The notes below the pieces were generated by a model. The model saw only the letters and a program-made list of their open reading frames with translations, was not told where the DNA came from and searched no databases. The position numbers and the translations under genes were made by a program. DNA of 10,063 nt from Rikenellaceae bacterium. GTDB lineage: Bacteria; Bacteroidota; Bacteroidia; Bacteroidales; UBA932. The DNA lies in contig DOSU01000071.1 of the NCBI GenBank assembly GCA_003513895.1, forward strand, positions 236 to 10,298, in the 5' to 3' direction. Below are positions 6,797 through 10,063 of this stretch, piece after piece (the first letter of the stretch is position 1; every line of letters starts with the position of its first letter).

Positions 6797-7603
6797 ATGT
6801 TTAGTGCAATATCAGATTTCCTGATAAATTCAGATCCGCTCTCCGCGGTTATGATCTCAGTGCTCATAGGTGTTGGATTTCTGGTAGGATTTGTAAACAC
6901 ACTTGCCGGCATGGCAACTGTAATTTCATATGCTCTGTTCATGACAATGGGTATGCCCATAAATGTTGCAAATGGTACTGCACGGGTGGGTGTCCTTGCT
7001 CAGTTCGCCGTCTCATCCCTCATCTTTAAAAAGAGTGGCCATCTTGACTATAAATTAGGCGCAAAAGTAGGAATTCCGGTAGCAATAGGTTCTATTTTCG
7101 GGGCAGAGTTCGCGGCAATTCTTAATCCTAAAGTGATGGAAATTGCAATGGGAATAATGCTTCCCATAATGGCAGCTCTTCTTCTCTACAACCAAAGTGC
7201 CGGATCAAAACTCATAAGGGTCGCCAATCGCGGATGGGATGCAAAAGTTGGATTTTTTAAATTTATGGCATTCGTGTTTATTGGCGTTTACGGCGGATTT
7301 ACACATGCAGGAGTAGGTATTCTGATTATCTTCGGCTCCTTTTACATGCTTGGGCTGGATATAATAAAGTCAAACGGTATAAAGCAATTCGCAGTTTTTA
7401 TATATACTCCGCTCGCACTCACTATTTTTATCCTTCACGGACAAGTTAACTGGCCGGTCGCATTGATTTACGCTATAGGAAATATTGCAGGAGCAATAGT
7501 CGCTTCAAAAGTGGCAGTGAAATGGGGAGCAAAATTCATTAACTACAGCATAGCAGTTGTTGTTTGTCTCATGTCCTTCTGGCTCATCTACAAACAGTTT
7601 TAG
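6797..7603 (+). CDS. TSUP (TauE/SafE) family membrane exporter
   Basis: This 268-residue, very hydrophobic protein has about eight predicted membrane segments and the two-half layout of the TSUP family (Pfam TauE/SafE, which includes proposed sulfite, sulfoacetate and thiosulfate transporters). The first half has FVNTLAGMATVISYAL...GMPINVANGTARV (33-63), matching the family's NxxAGGGs...G-P-VANGT-RV pattern. The second half has YGGFTHAGVGILIIFGS (165-181), matching the GGF-GAGVG motif. The usual AGGGS in repeat 1 reads AGMAT here. I chose the ATG at 6797; a TTG directly before it is possible but unneeded. The substrate cannot be read from sequence. Sulfite or another sulfur anion is suggested by the family and by the DsrE2-TusA genes 1.5 kb away, although a convergent two-gene unit lies between them. 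Confidence 0.88.
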   Translation: MFSAISDFLINSDPLSAVMISVLIGVGFLVGFVNTLAGMATVISYALFMTMGMPINVANGTARVGVLAQFAVSSLIFKKSGHLDYKLGAKVGIPVAIGSIFGAEFAAILNPKVMEIAMGIMLPIMAALLLYNQSAGSKLIRVANRGWDAKVGFFKFMAFVFIGVYGGFTHAGVGILIIFGSFYMLGLDIIKSNGIKQFAVFIYTPLALTIFILHGQVNWPVALIYAIGNIAGAIVASKVAVKWGAKFINYSIAVVVCLMSFWLIYKQF

Positions 7604-7610
7604 TTGGCGA

Positions 7611-7635
7611 GGGAACAGTTTTCCCCAGGGGAAAA
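7611..7635. terminator. possible bidirectional terminator between convergent genes
   Basis: A TTTTCCCC-A-GGGGAAAA inverted repeat (7619-7635) lies in the 34-base gap between the TSUP gene and the glycosylase gene. A third arm, GGGAA at 7611-7615, can pair with the central TTCCC instead. The near-symmetrical palindrome could stop transcription from either side, but no strong U-tract follows on either strand. Confidence 0.45.
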
Positions 7636-7637
7636 GA

Positions 7638-8234
7638 TCACACCTCCCAAAGATAAAGAGAGGCAATTGAATTATACGGAGAATATAGTTTCCGGTACTC
7701 CTCAAATTGTGCTTTTGATATTGACTCAAGACCATGAAGTTTCATCAGTCCTTTTTTTATTGCAAAATCGCCCCAGCTTAAAACATCGGGTCTTTCAAGT
7801 GAAAAGATGAGCAACATTTCAGCTGTCCATACACCAACGCCACGCAAAGATGAGAGTTTTCCGATAATCTCACTGTCGTTCATCGTCGATAGTTCTTTAA
7901 AATTAATTGTACCATCGGTTGCTGCCTGTGCAATTCCAATAATATAACCTACTTTTTTGTGAGACATCCCACATTTTTGCATTAAAAGCGGATCTGCAGC
8001 GAGAATGTTTTCTGGTGAGACTTCAACAATTAATGCAATAAACCTTTTCCATACTGTTTCGGCAGCCTTTCCCGATATCTGTTGGGCAACAATGCTCGAC
8101 ACCAATGCGACAAACAAATCGGGAACAATCTTTCTTTCAAGAAATCCCATCCGGTCTATAACCTCTCCCAGTTTGCTGCAACGTGATTTCAAAAAAGAAA
8201 TTTCTAAGTCGCCGTATTTAAAAAATGTCTCCAA
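7638..8234 (-). CDS. AlkA-like DNA-3-methyladenine glycosylase (HhH-GPD family)
   Basis: This 198-residue protein is a single-domain helix-hairpin-helix DNA glycosylase of the AlkA type, which flips out and removes alkylated purines in base excision repair. Visible motifs are LVSSIVAQQISGKAA (44-58), the hairpin LSSLRGVGVWTAEMLL (127-142), and LSWGDFAIKKGL (152-163), where Asp156 is the expected catalytic residue. The tail YSPYNSIASLYLWEV is also typical. There is no FeS-type Cys cluster, and the E. coli AlkA N-terminal domain is missing, as in short bacterial homologues. The start is a TTG at 8234: no in-frame ATG exists between it and the upstream stop, the next internal Met (29) would remove conserved sequence, and the length then fits the family. 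It begins 25 bases after the regulator gene stop, so the two are probably cotranscribed. Confidence 0.88.
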   Translation of the reverse strand: METFFKYGDLEISFLKSRCSKLGEVIDRMGFLERKIVPDLFVALVSSIVAQQISGKAAETVWKRFIALIVEVSPENILAADPLLMQKCGMSHKKVGYIIGIAQAATDGTINFKELSTMNDSEIIGKLSSLRGVGVWTAEMLLIFSLERPDVLSWGDFAIKKGLMKLHGLESISKAQFEEYRKLYSPYNSIASLYLWEV

Positions 8235-8259
8235 CTCTTTGCGTTTTAATAATCTGTTT

Positions 8260-8937
8260 TTATCCGTTCTTGCTTATTGATGACAGGATATTGCGATCTA
8301 ATATGGAAATTTTCTTTCCAATTATCGATATGATCTTATCTTTGGCAAATTCCGCCATTACTCTGGATACGCTCTCGCGTGAAGCGTCCACAAGGTTTCC
8401 TATATCTTCCTGAGTAATATTTATTGAAAATGTATCTGAGTGATAAATGTTGTCTGCAAAGTCCAGCAAAACATCTGCAAGTTTGCCTCTGATTTGTTTT
8501 TGTGTTCTGTTCACGCACTTTTGATATGACTCCAGTTCGCTTTTGCAGAGTTCGAGCATTATCTGATTTGTGAAATTTGGATTGAGTTGCAGCATTGACC
8601 TGAATGTCGAAATATCAATGAAGCACACTTCTGATTCTTCAATGGCAGTAACCGAATACTGATTGATTTTATCTCCAAATGTTGTAGGAAGTCCAAGGTA
8701 ATTTCTTGGCTTTACAATTCGCACAACCTGAACATGATAAGGTCCGTCTATGTGTATTTTCACCAACCCTTTTTTCAGAAACGCCACATTAGTCGAATAT
8801 GTACCCTGCCGGATGATAATATCTCCTTTCTTAAACTTTACTGTTATACAATTTGGAGCAAGATTCTTCAGTTCTTCGGGTGAAAGTTTCTGAGCAGCAG
8901 CCGATTTATAATCACAAAGTGTACAATTATTTTTCAT
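8260..8937 (-). CDS. Crp/Fnr-family transcriptional regulator
   Basis: A 225-residue regulator with an N-terminal cyclic-nucleotide-binding-type beta barrel (about 20-120), a long dimer helix (about 122-150) and a C-terminal winged helix-turn-helix. The recognition helix reads ASRESVSRVMAEF (185-197). Arg187, Glu188 and Arg192 correspond to Arg180, Glu181 and Arg185 of E. coli CRP, which read TGTGA. The barrel lacks the RxS phosphate cassette of cAMP-binding CRP; it has LGLPTTFGDKINQYSVTA there, so the ligand is probably not cAMP. Cysteines 5 and 8 (CTLC), 30 and 105 are placed roughly like the four [4Fe-4S] ligands of Fnr, so redox or oxygen sensing is possible but unproven. It is transcribed divergently from the DsrE2-TusA genes, with a matching operator in between, and is followed by the glycosylase gene. 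Confidence 0.93.
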   Translation of the reverse strand: MKNNCTLCDYKSAAAQKLSPEELKNLAPNCITVKFKKGDIIIRQGTYSTNVAFLKKGLVKIHIDGPYHVQVVRIVKPRNYLGLPTTFGDKINQYSVTAIEESEVCFIDISTFRSMLQLNPNFTNQIMLELCKSELESYQKCVNRTQKQIRGKLADVLLDFADNIYHSDTFSINITQEDIGNLVDASRESVSRVMAEFAKDKIISIIGKKISILDRNILSSISKNG

Positions 8938-8950
8938 TGACTAATGCTTA

Positions 8951-8967
8951 ATATTTGCAACAAATAT
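8951..8967. repeat. inverted repeat over the regulator's -7 region
   Basis: ATATTTG-CAA-CAAATAT is a perfect 7-bp inverted repeat with a 3-base spacer. It overlaps the minus-strand TATATTTG -7 element (8968-8961) of the regulator gene. It may be a second protein-binding site, or only reflect the symmetry of AT-rich promoter sequence. Confidence 0.4.
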
Positions 8968-8968
8968 A
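8961..8968 (-). promoter_or_regulatory. -7 element of the Crp/Fnr regulator gene
   Basis: The minus strand reads TATATTTG, an exact TAnnTTTG match 23 bases before the regulator ATG, implying a very short leader. The expected -33 position falls inside the TGTGA palindrome at 8977-8992. Confidence 0.5.
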
Positions 8969-8976
8969 ATACAAAA

Positions 8977-8992
8977 TGTGATATACATCACA
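8977..8992. promoter_or_regulatory. Crp-type operator (TGTGA-N6-TCACA)
   Basis: TGTGATATACATCACA is a perfect inverted repeat of 6-bp arms and contains both half-sites of the E. coli CRP consensus at the canonical spacing of six. It lies between the divergent regulator and DsrE2 genes. It overlaps the likely -33 region of the regulator, which favours autorepression, and sits roughly 75 bases upstream of the probable DsrE2 transcription start, a distance compatible with activation. Confidence 0.75.
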
Positions 8993-9045
8993 AAATTATA
9001 ATATCTATATCATACACTTTCTGTAAATCGGGATGTAATTATATA

Positions 9046-9053
9046 TTCCTTTG
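9046..9053 (+). promoter_or_regulatory. possible -7 element for the DsrE2-TusA genes
   Basis: TTCCTTTG followed by C matches the TAnnTTTG element with one mismatch, 43 bases before the DsrE2 ATG. I see no clear -33 TTG at the right spacing, which would fit a promoter that needs an activator bound upstream. Confidence 0.35.
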
Positions 9054-9096
9054 CACACCATAAATATTGATAATAACAAATATCTCAGATAATATT

Positions 9097-9663
9097 ATGC
9101 AAGAAGAATTAGTACAGCAAATTAACACACTTCAGGAACAAGTTGGCAAACTGCAAAAGAAAGTCTCTAAAATGGAAAATGCACGAAAAGACCAACTTTC
9201 AATGGCAGTTGTTTCCGGCGATATGGACAAAATTTTGGCTGCAATGATTTTGGGAATTGCTGCTGCTGCTATGGACACCAAAGTAAAGATGTTCTTTTCG
9301 TTTTGGGCACTAAGTGCATTAAGGGATAAAAATAAAAATCCTAAAGGGAAGGATTTCATCTCAAAAATGTTTGGAATTATGCTTCCTTCAGGAAAGAATG
9401 AGCTTAAACTTTCAAATATGAACATGGCGGGAATTGGCCCAATGATGATTAAATACCTTATGAAAAAGCATAATGTTCTCTCTCTCGATGATATGTTTAA
9501 AACGGCAGGGGAGCTAGGAATTGAAATCATTGTATGCGAGATGTCAATGGGTCTTATGGGATTCAAAAAAGAGGAGTTTATTGACTACCCGCACCTGAGT
9601 TATGCCGGAGCAGCAACATTTGTTACAGATGCCGGAGAGAGTGCTGCACAGCTGTTTATTTAA
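9097..9663 (+). CDS. DsrE2-like sulfur-transfer protein (DsrE/DsrF/DrsH-like family)
   Basis: This 188-residue protein opens with a heptad-like helix (about 2-28, QINTLQEQVGKLQKKVSKME) and continues as a DsrE-type alpha/beta domain. It has LSMAVVSGDMDKILAAMILG (34-53), an Ala-rich helix, TKVKMFFSFWAL (61-72) and IEIIVCEMSMGLMGFKKEEF (142-161). Cys147 in CEMSMGLMG is the family's conserved persulfide-carrying cysteine and is the only Cys in the protein. DsrE2 proteins pass sulfane sulfur to or from TusA and are typically encoded beside tusA and rhodanese genes, and with sulfur-oxidising Hdr-like complexes. Here tusA follows 57 bases downstream. The ATG at 9097 gives a clean N-terminal helix; a TTG at 9067 is possible but less likely. 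No Shine-Dalgarno sequence is seen. Confidence 0.87.
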   Translation: MQEELVQQINTLQEQVGKLQKKVSKMENARKDQLSMAVVSGDMDKILAAMILGIAAAAMDTKVKMFFSFWALSALRDKNKNPKGKDFISKMFGIMLPSGKNELKLSNMNMAGIGPMMIKYLMKKHNVLSLDDMFKTAGELGIEIIVCEMSMGLMGFKKEEFIDYPHLSYAGAATFVTDAGESAAQLFI

Positions 9664-9720
9664 TCTAACATTCATTTATAATCACATAAAAGATATTAAA
9701 CAACAATAAATTATATAATC

Positions 9721-9978
9721 ATGACAAACGAAGAATTAAGAAACCTGGAAGTAGCAAAAAGTGTTGATGCAAGAGGAACAGCATGTCCGGGTCCTCTATT
9801 GGAAGCTAAAAAAGCACTTGGAACCATCGAAGAAGGCGAAATAATGGAAATCCTCTCCGCCGACGAAGGCACCAAGGTTGACATACCAAAATGGTGTACC
9901 AAACAAGGTCACGATTATCTTGGAACCGTTGAGGAAAACGGATATTACAAAATATACATGCGTAAAAACGAAATTTAG
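9721..9978 (+). CDS. TusA-family sulfur carrier protein
   Basis: This 85-residue protein has the single-domain TusA fold sequence: VDARGTACPGPLLEAKKAL (15-33) with the CPGP motif whose Cys22 carries the persulfide, then GEIMEILSADEGTKVDIPKW and a C-terminal NGYYKIYM strand. A second cysteine (Cys59 in KWCTKQGH) occurs in a position shared by some family members. TusA-like proteins shuttle sulfur from donors such as cysteine desulfurase, rhodanese or DsrE2 to tRNA thiolation, molybdenum cofactor synthesis or dissimilatory sulfur enzymes. Its neighbours here argue for the last group. It follows the DsrE2 gene with no terminator and is 11 bases ahead of the next gene, so the three are probably one transcript. 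Confidence 0.93.
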   Translation: MTNEELRNLEVAKSVDARGTACPGPLLEAKKALGTIEEGEIMEILSADEGTKVDIPKWCTKQGHDYLGTVEENGYYKIYMRKNEI

Positions 9979-9989
9979 AAAATCAAGGG

Positions 9990-10063
9990 ATGGTTAAAAG
10001 GAGTGCAAAGATCCTGGTCTTCTCTACCGAAAAAATTTCAGATCCCGCCATCGATATGGCGGG
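9990..10063 (+). CDS. start of a gene cut by the window end, possibly FlpD/MvhD-like
   Basis: The reading frame from the ATG at 9990 stays open to the window end (24 codons). The residues KILVFSTEKISDPAIDMA resemble the N-terminal beta strand and helix of the FlpD/MvhD family, small iron-sulfur electron-transfer proteins that link hydrogenase or formate dehydrogenase to heterodisulfide reductase. That family usually shows a Cys pair at the strand end (such as CNWC), which is not present here, so this is a variant or another protein. The start lies 11 bases after the tusA stop, with AAGGG touching the ATG, a spacing too short for a normal Shine-Dalgarno sequence. The operon position is clear; the family call is tentative. 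Confidence 0.5.
   Translation, partial: MVKRSAKILVFSTEKISDPAIDMA

Noticed and set aside
9132..9566. 144-residue open frame on the minus strand opposite the DsrE2 gene
   Set aside because: It is antisense to a gene with clear family motifs and shows no domain or sensible composition of its own.
10044..10063. 8-bp perfect inverted repeat with a CGAT loop at the very end of the window, GC-rich in an AT-rich setting
   Set aside because: It lies inside the open frame of the last gene and encodes DPAIDMA, which fits the protein pattern, so chance codon symmetry is enough. There is no U-tract, and a terminator 54 bases into a gene is unlikely.
1..10063. CRISPR array, insertion sequence, integrase or phage genes
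   Set aside because: No regularly spaced repeats, transposase motifs or terminal inverted repeats are visible. Gene content and composition look like ordinary chromosome.

Overview
The window reads as chromosomal DNA of a Bacteroidetes bacterium, probably in or near the Bacteroidales. The DNA is AT-rich and most genes lack a Shine-Dalgarno sequence. Several promoters carry the phylum's TAnnTTTG -7 element, and the tRNA has no encoded CCA. The Crp-type regulator, the AnmK variant (DISPVN in place of DTGPGN) and the secreted Tyr-rich protein also resemble proteins I associate with this phylum. This placement comes from motif recognition, not from a database search.

Left part (1-2084, all minus strand): two small exported proteins of unknown function, then rplS (ribosomal protein L19) followed after 14 bases by a tRNA-Arg(ACG) gene. 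rplS has a textbook Bacteroidetes promoter. The tRNA is followed by a 16-bp perfect-stem terminator. A second, related terminator follows the Tyr-rich protein gene. The tRNA appears to have swapped the nearly universal G19-C56 tertiary pair for A19-U56.

Centre (2085-6649, minus strand): an apparent operon grpE - dnaJ - M23 peptidase - anmK. It joins two cochaperones of the DnaK system with a periplasmic LytM-type peptidase and the cytoplasmic kinase that recycles anhydro-MurNAc. The last two genes overlap by 7 bp. dnaK is not in the window.

Right part (6767-10063): a TSUP-family (TauE/SafE-like) membrane exporter on the plus strand converges with a two-gene minus-strand unit, a Crp/Fnr-type regulator followed by an AlkA-like DNA glycosylase that starts with TTG. 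Divergent from the regulator are a DsrE2-like protein, a TusA-like sulfur carrier and a gene cut off by the window end. The first residues of that last gene resemble the start of the FlpD/MvhD (hydrogenase or heterodisulfide reductase iron-sulfur) family. The shared regulator/DsrE2 intergenic region holds a perfect TGTGA-N6-TCACA palindrome. The regulator's recognition helix carries the same R-E-x3-R residues that E. coli CRP uses to read TGTGA.

The most interesting reading is therefore a Crp/Fnr-controlled sulfur-relay locus (DsrE2, TusA, possibly an Hdr/FlpD-type electron-transfer module beyond the edge, and perhaps the nearby TSUP exporter). No stretch longer than 300 bases lacks a gene.
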